64,000 nucleotides of DNA from contig CAYWRY010000001.1 in assembly GCA_964460485.1 (NCBI GenBank), positions 26,772-90,771 on the forward strand. The letters are read 5' to 3'. This DNA is from VGRF01 sp964460485 (GTDB lineage Bacteria > Myxococcota_A > UBA9160 > UBA6930). Below, piece by piece: positions 15,767 through 24,484 of the stretch. A program made the translations under genes and the position numbers. Within the stretch, counting starts at the first letter, position 1; every line of letters begins with the position of its first letter. The notes beneath the pieces were generated by a model. That model did not search any database and was not told the DNA's origin. It worked only from the letters and a program-made list of their open reading frames with translations.

Positions 15767-17517
15767 GACTCCGGCTCCAGGGTCGAGAGGTCGCCTTCGG
15801 GCAGGCCGAGCTCGCGCGCCTTGAGCAGGCGGCGCAGCACCTTGCCGCTGCGCGTCTTCGGCAGCGCGTCGACGAAGGCAATCTCCTTCGGCGCCACCGC
15901 GGGCCCGAGCCGCGCGCGCGCGAAGCCGAGCAGCTCGCGAAGCAGCGCCTCGCTCGGGGCGACGCCCGGCCGCAGGGCGACGAAGGCCTTGATCACCGCG
16001 CCGGCGATCGGGTCGGGCTTCCCGATCACGCCGGCCTCGAGCACGGCCGGGTGAGCCATCAGCGCGCTCTCCACCTCGAAGGGGCCGACGAGGTGCCCGG
16101 AGGACTTGATCACGTCGTCCGCCCGGCCCACGAACCAGTAGTAACCGTCGGCGTCGGCGCGCACGAGGTCGCCGGACAGGTACCAGCCGTCCGCGAAGCA
16201 CTTGCGGTAGCGCTCCTCCTCGCCCAGGTAGGCGCGGAACATCGACGGCCAGCCCGCGCGCAGCGCGAGCTCGCCCTGCGCATCCGGCTCCGTCAGCACG
16301 CGCACCCGGTCGCCCTCGCGCGCGATCACGGCGGCCTCGATCCCCGGCAGCGGCTTGCCCATCGAGCCGGGCTTGATCGGGAGCGCCGCGTAGTTCGCGA
16401 CCATGATCCCGCCGGTTTCCGTTTGCCACCAGTTGTCGTGGATGGGCAGCCCGAACGCCTCGATGCCCCAGTGCACGGCCTCGGGGTTCAGCGGCTCGCC
16501 TACGCTCGCAACGAAGCGCAGCGCCGGCAGCCGTCGCTCGCGCGCGAGCGCGCTGCCCGCCTTGATCAGCATGCGCACCGCGGTGGGCGCCGTGTACCAG
16601 ACGCTCACGCGCTCGCGCTCCAGCGTCTCGTACCAGCGGCGCGGCTCGAACTCGGCTTCGTCGACGATGGACGTGAGGCCGAGCGCGAGCGGCGCCACGA
16701 TTCCGTAAGAAGTGCCCGTCACCCAGCCGGGATCGGCCGTGCACCAGAACACGTCGCCGGGCTGGAGGTCGAGGGCGAAGCGCGCCGTCGCCACGTGCGC
16801 AACGACCGCTTCGTGCACGTGCAGGGCGCCCTTCGGCTTGCCCGTGGTGCCGCTGGTGAAGTGCAGCAGGGCCGGGTCCTCGGGCCGCGTGGGTGCGATC
16901 GCATGCTCCGGCTTCTCCGCCGCGAGCAGTGCGTCGAGATCGAGCGTGCCCGGCGGCAGCGTCTCGCCGGGAGCGCAGCCCGCGAGCAGCACGTGGGCGA
17001 GCCCCGGCACGCGCGCTCGGATGGGCGCGACCTTGCGCGCGTAGAGAGCGGGGGTCGTGACGAGCACGCGGCCGTCGCCGAGCGCGAGCCGCTGCTGGAC
17101 CGGCTCGGGGCCGAACGCCGAGAACATCGGGCAGAAGACCGCGCGCTGGCGGAGCGCTCCGAGCGCCGCGACGTAGAGCGCCGGGATCCGGCCCGCGAGC
17201 GTGAAGACGCGCTCGCCCGGGGCGACGCCCAGCCGCGCCAGCAGGTTCGCGAAGCGGGCCGCGTACCCCGTCAGCTCGCGGAACGTGAGGTCCCGCGGCG
17301 CGCCGCTCTTGGGCAGCCAGCGCAGCGCCACGCGGTTCGCGTTCGCTCCGCCGGCGTGCCGGTCGAGCGCCTCGTGAGCGATGTTGAGGCCCGCGCCGCC
17401 GGGCAGCCCGTCGAGCAGGCTCCGCGCGTCACTCCAGCGGAAACGCGCGCGCTCTCGCTCGTAATCGGCGAGGTTGGGCGGACGCACCAGGGACTTCTCG
17501 ATCGTTCCGGACGCCAC
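15763..17517 (-). CDS. acsA: Acetyl-CoA synthetase family (AMP-forming)
   Basis: This 584-residue ANL enzyme activates acetate or a short acid to the acyl-AMP and then acyl-CoA. Motifs are the P-loop HFTSGTTGKPKG, the AMP site DNWWQTETGG, the hinge YLSGD followed by GRADDVIKSSGH, and the C-terminal catalytic Lys in PKTRSGKVLRR. The length and WWQTETGG fit the AcsA type. It is first gene of the five-gene operon. The GTG at 17517 lies only 2 bases from the predicted sigma-54 start site (17519). An in-frame GTG at 17487 would give a 32-base leader and start MRPPNLADYE, so the true start is open. Confidence 0.92.
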   Translation of the reverse strand: MASGTIEKSLVRPPNLADYERERARFRWSDARSLLDGLPGGAGLNIAHEALDRHAGGANANRVALRWLPKSGAPRDLTFRELTGYAARFANLLARLGVAPGERVFTLAGRIPALYVAALGALRQRAVFCPMFSAFGPEPVQQRLALGDGRVLVTTPALYARKVAPIRARVPGLAHVLLAGCAPGETLPPGTLDLDALLAAEKPEHAIAPTRPEDPALLHFTSGTTGKPKGALHVHEAVVAHVATARFALDLQPGDVFWCTADPGWVTGTSYGIVAPLALGLTSIVDEAEFEPRRWYETLERERVSVWYTAPTAVRMLIKAGSALARERRLPALRFVASVGEPLNPEAVHWGIEAFGLPIHDNWWQTETGGIMVANYAALPIKPGSMGKPLPGIEAAVIAREGDRVRVLTEPDAQGELALRAGWPSMFRAYLGEEERYRKCFADGWYLSGDLVRADADGYYWFVGRADDVIKSSGHLVGPFEVESALMAHPAVLEAGVIGKPDPIAGAVIKAFVALRPGVAPSEALLRELLGFARARLGPAVAPKEIAFVDALPKTRSGKVLRRLLKARELGLPEGDLSTLEPES

Positions 17518-17529
17518 GGCCTGGCGCGG

Positions 17530-17545
17530 AGCAAGCCGCGTACCG
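17530..17545 (-). promoter_or_regulatory. Sigma-54 promoter for the acetyl-CoA synthetase/E1/E2/ACP operon
   Basis: The minus strand reads CGGTACGCGGCTTGCT. The predicted transcription start is near 17519, which leaves a 2-base leader to the GTG at 17517 and implies a leaderless message or a start at 17487. Confidence 0.8.
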
Positions 17546-17648
17546 GCCGCGCTGGCTCCTGTGCGGAGCGGGCGTCCTCGGGCAAGGGATCCGGATCGGC
17601 GCCCGGGGCGACCTGCCCCGGCTCAGGGCGATCGCGAGGCGCGCCGTC

Positions 17649-18203
17649 TCACCAGCGGCGGACGCGACCCACGTCAATGTGGACGAAGCTCGGGCCGGGG
17701 TAGAAGCCGACGCCGCCGCCGCCCAGCCCGAGCGCGACGTCCCGCAGCGTCTGCAATTCGCAGCCCGGCAGCCGCACGTCGATGGCTTGTCCGACCATGT
17801 GAAGGCTGCGCCGCGCGACGCCTCCGCTGCGCGCCGCCAGCGCCGAGTTCGTCGCCGCCGAGCGATAGCCGGAGATCACGTGAAACGCCTCGCGCGACTC
17901 GAGCTGTGTGTGGAGGCGATGGAGCAGGTCGAGCAGGCGCAAGTCGATCGCGTGGACGTCGCCCGAGTAGTGGTCGCGCAGCAGGTGGTCGATGGCGGCG
18001 AGTCCCTCGCGCACCGGCTGGCCGCCAGCCCAGTAGACGACGCGGCCGCGCTCGCCAGTGTGCGTGTGGAAGAAGGCGAGGGCGCGCTCGTCCGCTGGGG
18101 CGGCGCGCACGGCGCGCGGGACCACGAGCGCGGCAGCGCCCAGCGCGGCGTCGCGCAGGAGCGCGCGCCGCGAGAGCGAGGCGCCGGGAAGCTCGTCCGT
18201 CAC
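17649..18203 (-). CDS. DUF882/YcbK-type M15 murein peptidase, Tat-exported
   Basis: In this 184-residue protein, residues 1-34 form a Tat-like signal (SRRALLRDAALGAAALVV). The domain after it matches the DUF882/peptidase M15 zinc fold, with SGYRS, then SLHMVGQAIDVRLPG and a late FVHIDVG, supplying His, Asp and His ligands. It probably trims peptidoglycan stem peptides in the periplasm. The GTG at 18203 overlaps the stop of the L,D-transpeptidase gene. Three overlapping genes form a cell-envelope operon under the sigma-54 box at 19635-19650. Confidence 0.88.
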   Translation of the reverse strand: MTDELPGASLSRRALLRDAALGAAALVVPRAVRAAPADERALAFFHTHTGERGRVVYWAGGQPVREGLAAIDHLLRDHYSGDVHAIDLRLLDLLHRLHTQLESREAFHVISGYRSAATNSALAARSGGVARRSLHMVGQAIDVRLPGCELQTLRDVALGLGGGGVGFYPGPSFVHIDVGRVRRW

Positions 18204-19138
18204 GAGCAGGGTCCCCCCAGCGCGCCGAGCGTCACGTCGATGGCGACGCCTTCCTGCGCCCCCAGCACTTCTCTCGCACGCGCCCAGTCGATTCGCTTCG
18301 TCAGGCCGTTCTCAGCGGCGAGCAGCTCGAGGCGCGCCGGCGCGCGTTCGCTCCGGCGATAGGCATCGGGGTGCACCTCGAGGCACACGCGCCCGTCGGC
18401 GAGCGCGCCCAGCAGCAGCGGCTCGTACACGATCGTCACCGTCTCGCCGAGGGGCGTACGCTCGTAGAGCGCCGCCGCGTCGTCCGGATGCAGGCGGATG
18501 CAGCCGTGGGTGCGGAGCGCGTAGACGCTCGCGGGCGCGTTGGTGCCGTGAATGCCGCAGCTCGACCGCGACAGCCCGAGCCAGTGGCGGCCGAGCGGAT
18601 TCTCGGGACCGGGCGGAACGATCGTCTTCACGGGCTTCCCCTCGCGGCGCATCTCGTCCTGGATCGAGAGCGGGACGATCCACGGCTTGTCGGTCGCGCG
18701 CGCCTCGATCTCGAACTCGCCGATCGGCGTGCGCCAGCTTGGCCGTCCCGCGGCGACGGGGTACGCGGCGACCACCGCCCCTCGGCGGCGCTGGAAGAGC
18801 ATGCGTTGCGGCACGTTGATCAGGATCGCGTCGGCGGAGAGCATCGCCGTGACCGCCGGCACGAGGTGCGGATTCTCGACGCGCAGCGTCTGGCCGAGGG
18901 CGAGGCGCGCGTCCGCGGCGAGTCCGTTTGCGCGGGCGAGGGCGGGCACCGACACACCGAAACGCGCGGCCACGCTCGTCAGGGAGTCGCCCGCCGCCGC
19001 CGCGACCTCGTGCACGCCGCCCATGCGCTCGCGCGCGAGGGACGGCGCCGCGGCCGGCTCCAGCACGGATGCGCGCGCGCTCCCGCACAGCGCGAGGCCG
19101 GCGAGGAGCAGCGACGCCATGCGCCGCGCCGGTCTCAC
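18200..19138 (-). CDS. LysM-L,D-transpeptidase (YkuD)
   Basis: This 312-residue protein starts with a signal peptide (about residues 7-24), followed by a LysM-like glycan-binding repeat (about 42-88). The YkuD domain then ends in HGTNAPASVYALRTHGCIRLHPDD, which holds the conserved His and nucleophilic Cys of SHGCIR-type sites. It makes 3-3 cross-links in peptidoglycan or anchors proteins to it, a reaction favoured in non-growing cells. The GTG at 19138 overlaps the upstream stop; an ATG at 19120 is an alternative start. Confidence 0.9.
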   Translation of the reverse strand: MRPARRMASLLLAGLALCGSARASVLEPAAAPSLARERMGGVHEVAAAAGDSLTSVAARFGVSVPALARANGLAADARLALGQTLRVENPHLVPAVTAMLSADAILINVPQRMLFQRRRGAVVAAYPVAAGRPSWRTPIGEFEIEARATDKPWIVPLSIQDEMRREGKPVKTIVPPGPENPLGRHWLGLSRSSCGIHGTNAPASVYALRTHGCIRLHPDDAAALYERTPLGETVTIVYEPLLLGALADGRVCLEVHPDAYRRSERAPARLELLAAENGLTKRIDWARAREVLGAQEGVAIDVTLGALGGPCS

Positions 19139-19602
19139 TTCGGCGGAGCGGCGGGTGCGGCGGCGGCCTTCTCGGGCTGGCCTGCGAGCGCGCGGCTCGC
19201 GTCCTCGAGCGCGCGATCGAGGGTCGTCACCTCGTCCACGTCGCCGCGCCGGATCTGGTCCGCGAGCTGGCTAAGCGCTTTCTCGGCGGTCTCGAGGCGC
19301 CGCCGGTCCTCGCCGGCGCTGCGCTGCGCGAAGTAAGCGAAGCCGACCGCCGCCTTCTCCAGCTCGTCGGCGGCATAGCTGCGCCGGTCCTTCACGAAGC
19401 CGCGCCGCGCGCGGGTCATGTGCACGTCAGGTTCCTGAACCCTCACGAAGGTCTCGTGCTGCCGGATGAACACCTTGTCGCTGCCGATGAACCAGCGCTT
19501 GGTGTCCGCGTGGGCGTCAGCGCCCGGCAGGAGCGCGAGTCCGAGTCCGAGGGCGGCCGCGCGCAGGAGAGCGGTTCGGGAAGGTCGAATCGGCATGGTC
19601 AT
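19135..19602 (-). CDS. Exported protein of unknown function
   Basis: This 155-residue protein has a signal peptide (residues about 8-31, AHA/ADT junction) and a mature part rich in charged residues with predicted helices. It begins KRWFIGSDKVFIRQHETFVRV and ends in an Ala/Pro-rich tail. I recognise no catalytic motif or family. The ATG at 19602 is supported by GGAGG 7 bases upstream. It is first in an operon with an L,D-transpeptidase and a murein peptidase, so a role in envelope maintenance is a reasonable guess only. Confidence 0.75.
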   Translation of the reverse strand: MTMPIRPSRTALLRAAALGLGLALLPGADAHADTKRWFIGSDKVFIRQHETFVRVQEPDVHMTRARRGFVKDRRSYAADELEKAAVGFAYFAQRSAGEDRRRLETAEKALSQLADQIRRGDVDEVTTLDRALEDASRALAGQPEKAAAAPAAPPK

Positions 19603-19634
19603 CTCGAATCCTCCACTGACATCGAACCGCTTCC

Positions 19635-19650
19635 AGCAAGGTTCGTTCCG
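19635..19650 (-). promoter_or_regulatory. Sigma-54 promoter for the envelope operon
   Basis: The minus strand reads CGGAACGAACCTTGCT. The predicted transcription start is near 19624, 22 bases before the ATG at 19602. Confidence 0.78.
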
Positions 19651-19712
19651 TCTCCGCTGGCTCCCCGGATGGCGCCACCGGGCGGGCCGCGCGCCCCGAG
19701 CCGAGGTCGAGT

Positions 19713-19728
19713 CGGCATGGCCGATGCA
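19713..19728 (+). promoter_or_regulatory. Sigma-54 promoter for the PRTase-malic enzyme unit
   Basis: CGGCATGGCCGATGCA has correct GG-N10-GC spacing. The predicted transcription start is near 19739, just before AGGAGG at 19742-19747 and the ATG at 19754. Confidence 0.78.
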
Positions 19729-19753
19729 CAATCGCCCGCGCAGGAGGGCGCGC

Positions 19754-20398
19754 ATGTTCGAGAACCGCAGCGACGCGGGCCGCCAGCTCGCGAGGCGCCT
19801 CGCTCGCTTCCGGGGCCACGACGTCGTCGTGCTCGCCCTCCCGCGTGGCGGCGTGCCGGTCGCGTTCGAGGTTGCGCAGGCGCTCGGCGCTCCCCTCGAT
19901 TTGCTGCTCGTACGAAAGCTCGGCGCGCCGGGGCACCCGGAGCTCGCCGCCGGTGCGATCGTGGACGGCGAGACGCTCGAGATCGTCGCCAACGAGGACG
20001 TGCTGCGGCTGACGGGTGCGGACCACGCGTTTCTCGAGCGCGTCGCGCAGCGCGAGCTCGCCGAGCTGGAGCGCCGCCGCGCGCTGTACTTGGGCGCGCG
20101 GCCGCCGCTCGCGGTGAAGGGCCGGACGGCGATCGTCGTCGACGACGGCGTGGCGACCGGTGCGACGGTGCGCGCCGCGCTGCGGGGCCTGCGCCGGCGC
20201 GCGCCCGCGCGCGTCGTGCTCGCCGTGCCGGTGGCTGCGCCGGAGGCGCTCGCGTCGCTCGCCGCCGAAGCGGACGAGACCGAGTGCCTCGAGGCGCCCG
20301 CGAGCTTCGGCGCCGTGGGCTCCTTCTACCGCGACTTCCGCCAGACCGGCGACGCGGAGGTGATCGCGCTGCTGGAGCGCGCAGCGAAGCCGGCATGA
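19754..20398 (+). CDS. Phosphoribosyltransferase-fold protein
   Basis: This 214-residue type I phosphoribosyltransferase has the PRPP-binding loop VVDDGVATGAT near residue 130, an early ALPRGGVPVA segment and LVRKLGAPGHPE. This subfamily is often found beside Hsp20 and universal stress genes, and its substrate is not established. The mycobacterial DosR-regulated Rv0571c contains a related domain. The stop overlaps the malic enzyme start (ATGA), so the two are coupled. Confidence 0.88.
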   Translation: MFENRSDAGRQLARRLARFRGHDVVVLALPRGGVPVAFEVAQALGAPLDLLLVRKLGAPGHPELAAGAIVDGETLEIVANEDVLRLTGADHAFLERVAQRELAELERRRALYLGARPPLAVKGRTAIVVDDGVATGATVRAALRGLRRRAPARVVLAVPVAAPEALASLAAEADETECLEAPASFGAVGSFYRDFRQTGDAEVIALLERAAKPA

Positions 20399-21750
20399 GC
20401 GAACGCGAACCGGCGCCGCAGCCCGAGCTCGAGACGCCCACGCAGGCCGCACTGCGCCTCGGTCCGCTCTACCGTGGCAAGCTGCAGACGGTGCCGAAGG
20501 TGCCGGTGCGCGGGCTCGGCGACTTCGCGCTCTGGTACACGCCGGGCGTCGCCGCGCAGTCGCGCGCGGTCGCGGCGCAGCCGGCGCTCGTCTTCGAGCA
20601 CACCAACAAGTCGAACCTCGTGGCGGTCGTCTCCGACGGGACGCGCGTGCTCGGCCTGGGCGACATCGGCCCGCTCGCGGCGCTGCCCGTGATGGAGGGC
20701 AAGGCGCTCCTGTTTCGCGTGCTGGGCGGCGTCGACGCGGTCGCGCTGTGCCTCGACACCAAGGACCCCGACGAGCTGGTGCGCACGGTCGAGATTCTCG
20801 CGCCCTCCTTCGGCGGCGTGAACCTCGAGGACATCGCGCAGCCGAAGTGCTTCGACGTGCTGGCGCGGCTGCGCGAGCGGCTCGACGTCCCCGTCTGGCA
20901 CGACGACCAGCAGGGCACGGCGACCGTCGTGCTCGCGGCCGTGCGCGCGGCGCTGCGGGTCGTCGGCAAGCGCCTCGCCGACGCGAAGCTCGCGTTCGTC
21001 GGCTGCGGCGCCGCGAACACGGCCAGCGTACGGCTGCTGCGCGTGGCGGGCGCCGACCCGCGCGCGATGGTGATCTGCGACCGCAGCGGCGTGCTGCACC
21101 CGCTGCGCTCCGATCTCGACGCGCTGCGCGCGCGGGCTCCGCACAAGTGGGAGCTCGCGCACGTCACCAACGCCGAGCGCGTCACCGGCGGTGTGCGCGA
21201 AGCGCTGCGGGGCGCGGACGTGTGCATCGCGTTCAGCGAAGCGCGGCCCGGCGTGATCCGCCCCGAGTGGGTCGGCGAGATGGCGCGCGATGCCGTGGTG
21301 TTCGCGTGCGCCAACCCGGAGCCGGAGATCTGGCCCGCCGACGCGCTCGCGGCCGGAGCGCGCATCGTGGCGACGGGCCGCAGCGACTTCGCCAACCAGC
21401 TCAACAACTCGCTGGTCTTCCCCGGCATGTTCCGCGGCGCGCTCGACGTGCAAGCGCGTGCGATCAGCGAGGGCATGGCGCTCGCCGCGGCCGAGGCGCT
21501 GGAGCGGCTCGCGGAGGGACGCGGCCTGCGCGAGGGCCGCATCCTGCCGCTGGTCACCGACGAGGAGACCGCGGTGCGCGTGGCCGTCGCGGCCGGGGGC
21601 GCGGCTTGCGCCGAAGGGCTCGCGCTCGCGCCGAAGGACGAAGCGGAGCGGGGCCGCGAGGCGCGCCGCGCGATCGGCGACGCGCGCGCGCAGCTGGACG
21701 CGCTCGTCGCCGCGGGCCTCGTGCGGCTGCCGGAGCACGCCCCGCGTTAG
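20395..21750 (+). CDS. Malic enzyme, NAD(P)-dependent
   Basis: This 451-residue enzyme oxidatively decarboxylates malate to pyruvate and CO2. Motifs are YTPGVA near residue 45, GLGDIGPLAALPVMEGKALLF, metal site VNLEDI, VWHDDQQGTA, the Rossmann segment FVGCGAANTA, and late FANPEPEI-like ACANPEPEI and NQLNNSLVFPG. It lacks the C-terminal phosphotransacetylase-like domain of MaeB-type fusions. Its product pyruvate would feed the nearby 2-oxoacid dehydrogenase. It converges with the P-type ATPase gene, and the two stops overlap by 4 bases. Confidence 0.93.
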   Translation: MSEREPAPQPELETPTQAALRLGPLYRGKLQTVPKVPVRGLGDFALWYTPGVAAQSRAVAAQPALVFEHTNKSNLVAVVSDGTRVLGLGDIGPLAALPVMEGKALLFRVLGGVDAVALCLDTKDPDELVRTVEILAPSFGGVNLEDIAQPKCFDVLARLRERLDVPVWHDDQQGTATVVLAAVRAALRVVGKRLADAKLAFVGCGAANTASVRLLRVAGADPRAMVICDRSGVLHPLRSDLDALRARAPHKWELAHVTNAERVTGGVREALRGADVCIAFSEARPGVIRPEWVGEMARDAVVFACANPEPEIWPADALAAGARIVATGRSDFANQLNNSLVFPGMFRGALDVQARAISEGMALAAAEALERLAEGRGLREGRILPLVTDEETAVRVAVAAGGAACAEGLALAPKDEAERGREARRAIGDARAQLDALVAAGLVRLPEHAPR

Positions 21751-24434
21751 GCCGCTGCGCCCGCGCGCCGCGCGCCAAGCGCTCGCAGGAGCGTGGTCGC
21801 TGCCAGCGAGCCGAGGCTCGCGGCGAGCACGAGCAAGAGAGCGCGGGCGGGAAGGGGCGCGAGCGCGAGCACGCCCGCGAACGCGGGCAGGGTGCCCGCG
21901 GCCGCAATCAGGCCCGCGCACAGCGCGACGGCGCCCCACGCCCACGGGTTGCGCGTGACCTCGCTGCGCCACACGCGCGAGCCCGCTCCGCGCATGTCGA
22001 ACACGTGCCAGAGCTGTGCGAGCGCGAGGGTGTAGAACGAGACGGTGACGACTTCGGCCTCGCCCAGGCCGAGCCCGCGCGAGGCCAGCGCCATGGCCGC
22101 GAACACGCTCGCGCTGATCGCGAGGCTCCCCCGCAGCGCCGCGCGCCAGTGCGCGGCCGCGAGCAGCGCTTCGCGCGGGTCGCGGGGCGGGCGATGCATC
22201 ACGCCCTCCGGGCCCTCGGAAGCGCCGAGCGCGAGCGCCGGGAAGACGTCCGTCACGAAGTTTAGGAAGAGGATCTGGAGCGGCAGCAGCGGCAGCGGGG
22301 CGCGCAGCGCGGCGGCGAGGCCGACCACGAGGATCTCGCTGAGGTTGCACGCCACCAGGTAGATCACGAACGCGCGGATGTTCCCGAAAATCACCCGGCC
22401 CTGGTGGACGGCGGCGACGATCGTCGCGAAGGCGTCGTCGCGCAGGACGAGGTCCGCCGCCTCGCGCGCGACCGCCGTGCCGCGCTCGCCCATCGCGATG
22501 CCGATGTCCGCCTTGCGCAGGGCCGGCGCGTCGTTCACGCCGTCGCCCGTCATCGCTACCACCGCGCCGTGCGCCTGGTGCAGGGCGATCAACGCGAGCT
22601 TCTGCTCCGGGCTCGCGCGCGCCACGATCGGCGCCGCGAGCGCCGCCTCGCCGCTCGCGGCGAGCGCGTCCCCCCGCAGCACGGGCGCGTTCGCGTCGTG
22701 CACGAGCCCCACGGCGAGCGCGACGGTGCGCGCGGTCGCGGGCTGGTCGCCGGTCGCCATCACCACGCGGATGCCGGCGCCGCGGCAGGCCGCGAGCGCG
22801 CCTCGCACGTTCGGGCGCGGAGGGTCGAGCAGACCGACGAGGCCGAGCAGCGTCAGCCCCGCGTAGGGATCCTCGTCGGCGCGTGCCGCGCGACGCTCCG
22901 CGACTGCGAGCACGCGCAGCCCGCGGAGCGCCATCTCCTCGTTTCGCGCCAGCCAGCGAGCGCGCACCTCGCTGTCGAGGGCGCGCGCGGCCGCGCCGTC
23001 GGCGACGGCGCTGCACGCGGCGAGCACGGGCTCGGGCGCTCCCTTCACGGCGACGCGGAACGCCTCGGCTTCGCGGTGGACGGACGCCATCATCTTCTGC
23101 GCCGGGTCGAAGGCGACGCTGCGCACCTCCGGCAGGCGCGCCACGAGCGCTTCGCGCTCGATGCCCGCCTCGCGCGCGGCGGCCAGGAGCGCGAGCTCGA
23201 GCGGATCTCCGACCGCCTCTGCGCCGTCGGCGAGCGCGGCGTCGTTGCACAGCGCGCCCGCTTCGAGCGCGCGCCTCAGCTCGAGCTCGGCGCCGGCGTC
23301 CAGCGGGCTGCCGTCGCGCGAGAAGGCGCGCGCGCCGGTGGCGACGCGCATTGCGCCGCCCGGCAGCGCGAGCTCGACCACCGTCAGGCGGTTCTCGGTG
23401 AGCGTGCCCGTCTTGTCGACGATCACGACGCCCGTGGCGCCGAGCGTCTCCACCGCCGCGAGCCGATTCACGAGGGCGTTGCGCTTTGCCATGCGGCGCA
23501 CGCCGCGCGCGAGGGCGAGCGTCGCGATCACCGGAAGTCCCTCGGGCACGGCGGCGACGGCGAGCGCGAGGGCGGTCTCCACCATCACCGCCGGGTCGCG
23601 CTGCGCGGCGACGCCCGCGCCGATCACGAGCGCGGCGACGGCCACCGCGAGGACGAGCAGGCGGCGGCCCAGCCGGTCGAGGCGCCGCTCGAGCGGCGTC
23701 GGCGCGTCGGGCACTGCCTCGACGAGCCGGGCGATGCGTCCTAGCTCGGTGCTCGCGCCGGTGGCCACCACCACCGCTTCGCCCGAGCCGCGCGTCAGGG
23801 CCGAACCCTTGAAGAGCATGCCCGGCCGCTCGGCGAGCGGCGCAGCGGCGTCGACCGGCTCCGCGCGCTTGGCGACCGGCAGCGATTCGCCGGTGAGCAG
23901 CGACTCGTCCGCCTGGAGCTTCGAGCCCGACAGGATGCGCAGGTCCGCCGCGATCAAGTCGCCGGCTTCCAGCAGCACGATGTCTCCGGGCACGATGCGG
24001 TCCGCGTCGACGCGCTGGCTCCGGCCGTCGCGGCGCACGCTCGCCCGCTCGACGCCGAGCCTGCGCAGCGCCTCCACGGCGCGCACCGACCGCAGCTCCG
24101 TCGCGAAGCCGATCGCGGCGTTGATCGCCAGCACGACGCCGATCGCCGCCGCCTCGAGGCGGTGCCCGGACGCGAGCGAGAGCCCGACGCCCACCGCGAG
24201 CATCGCCACCACGACGCTCTCGAACTGCGCAGCGAGCACGGCGAGCGCGCTGCGCGTGCGCGCCCGGCGCAGCTGATTCGGCCCGAAGCGCGAAAGGCGC
24301 GCCTGCGCTTCGGCGCTCGACAGGCCGCTGCGCGCGTCGACGGCCAAGGCCGCGAGCAGGGCGTGCGGTTCCGCCGCATGGGGAGCAGCGGGCGGAGCTT
24401 GCGGTGCCGCTGCGGGCGTCGGCGCGCGCTGCAT
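21747..24434 (-). CDS. P2-type cation-transporting ATPase (Ca2+-like)
   Basis: This 895-residue inner-membrane pump has the actuator motif LLTGES, phosphorylation motif DKTGTLT, nucleotide-domain KGAPEPV, hinge MTGDGVNDAPAL, and a cation N-terminal domain. Ion-site residues resemble P2A Ca2+ pumps: VAAVPEGLP in helix 4, NLSE in helix 5 and NFVTDVFPALALG in helix 6. It would export Ca2+ or a similar ion. It lies 50 bases after the CBS-protein gene, so hemerythrin, CBS protein and pump probably form one sigma-54 unit. A P2-type pump (CtpF) is likewise in the DosR regulon. Confidence 0.93.
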   Translation of the reverse strand: MQRAPTPAAAPQAPPAAPHAAEPHALLAALAVDARSGLSSAEAQARLSRFGPNQLRRARTRSALAVLAAQFESVVVAMLAVGVGLSLASGHRLEAAAIGVVLAINAAIGFATELRSVRAVEALRRLGVERASVRRDGRSQRVDADRIVPGDIVLLEAGDLIAADLRILSGSKLQADESLLTGESLPVAKRAEPVDAAAPLAERPGMLFKGSALTRGSGEAVVVATGASTELGRIARLVEAVPDAPTPLERRLDRLGRRLLVLAVAVAALVIGAGVAAQRDPAVMVETALALAVAAVPEGLPVIATLALARGVRRMAKRNALVNRLAAVETLGATGVVIVDKTGTLTENRLTVVELALPGGAMRVATGARAFSRDGSPLDAGAELELRRALEAGALCNDAALADGAEAVGDPLELALLAAAREAGIEREALVARLPEVRSVAFDPAQKMMASVHREAEAFRVAVKGAPEPVLAACSAVADGAAARALDSEVRARWLARNEEMALRGLRVLAVAERRAARADEDPYAGLTLLGLVGLLDPPRPNVRGALAACRGAGIRVVMATGDQPATARTVALAVGLVHDANAPVLRGDALAASGEAALAAPIVARASPEQKLALIALHQAHGAVVAMTGDGVNDAPALRKADIGIAMGERGTAVAREAADLVLRDDAFATIVAAVHQGRVIFGNIRAFVIYLVACNLSEILVVGLAAALRAPLPLLPLQILFLNFVTDVFPALALGASEGPEGVMHRPPRDPREALLAAAHWRAALRGSLAISASVFAAMALASRGLGLGEAEVVTVSFYTLALAQLWHVFDMRGAGSRVWRSEVTRNPWAWGAVALCAGLIAAAGTLPAFAGVLALAPLPARALLLVLAASLGSLAATTLLRALGARRAGAAA

Positions 24435-24484
24435 GCGGCGAGATTCGCGCGGCGCGTCCCCGGAGACGCCGCGCGCCGAGTCGC

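Noticed and set aside
15763..17517. Alternative reading of the synthetase as a medium-chain acyl-CoA or aryl ligase
   Set aside because: WWQTETGG and overall length fit the acetyl-CoA synthetase branch better.
20326..23250. Very long minus-strand open frame over malic enzyme and part of the ATPase gene
   Set aside because: Its translation is Arg/Ala-rich low-complexity sequence; the in-frame domains of the malic enzyme and ATPase explain the DNA.
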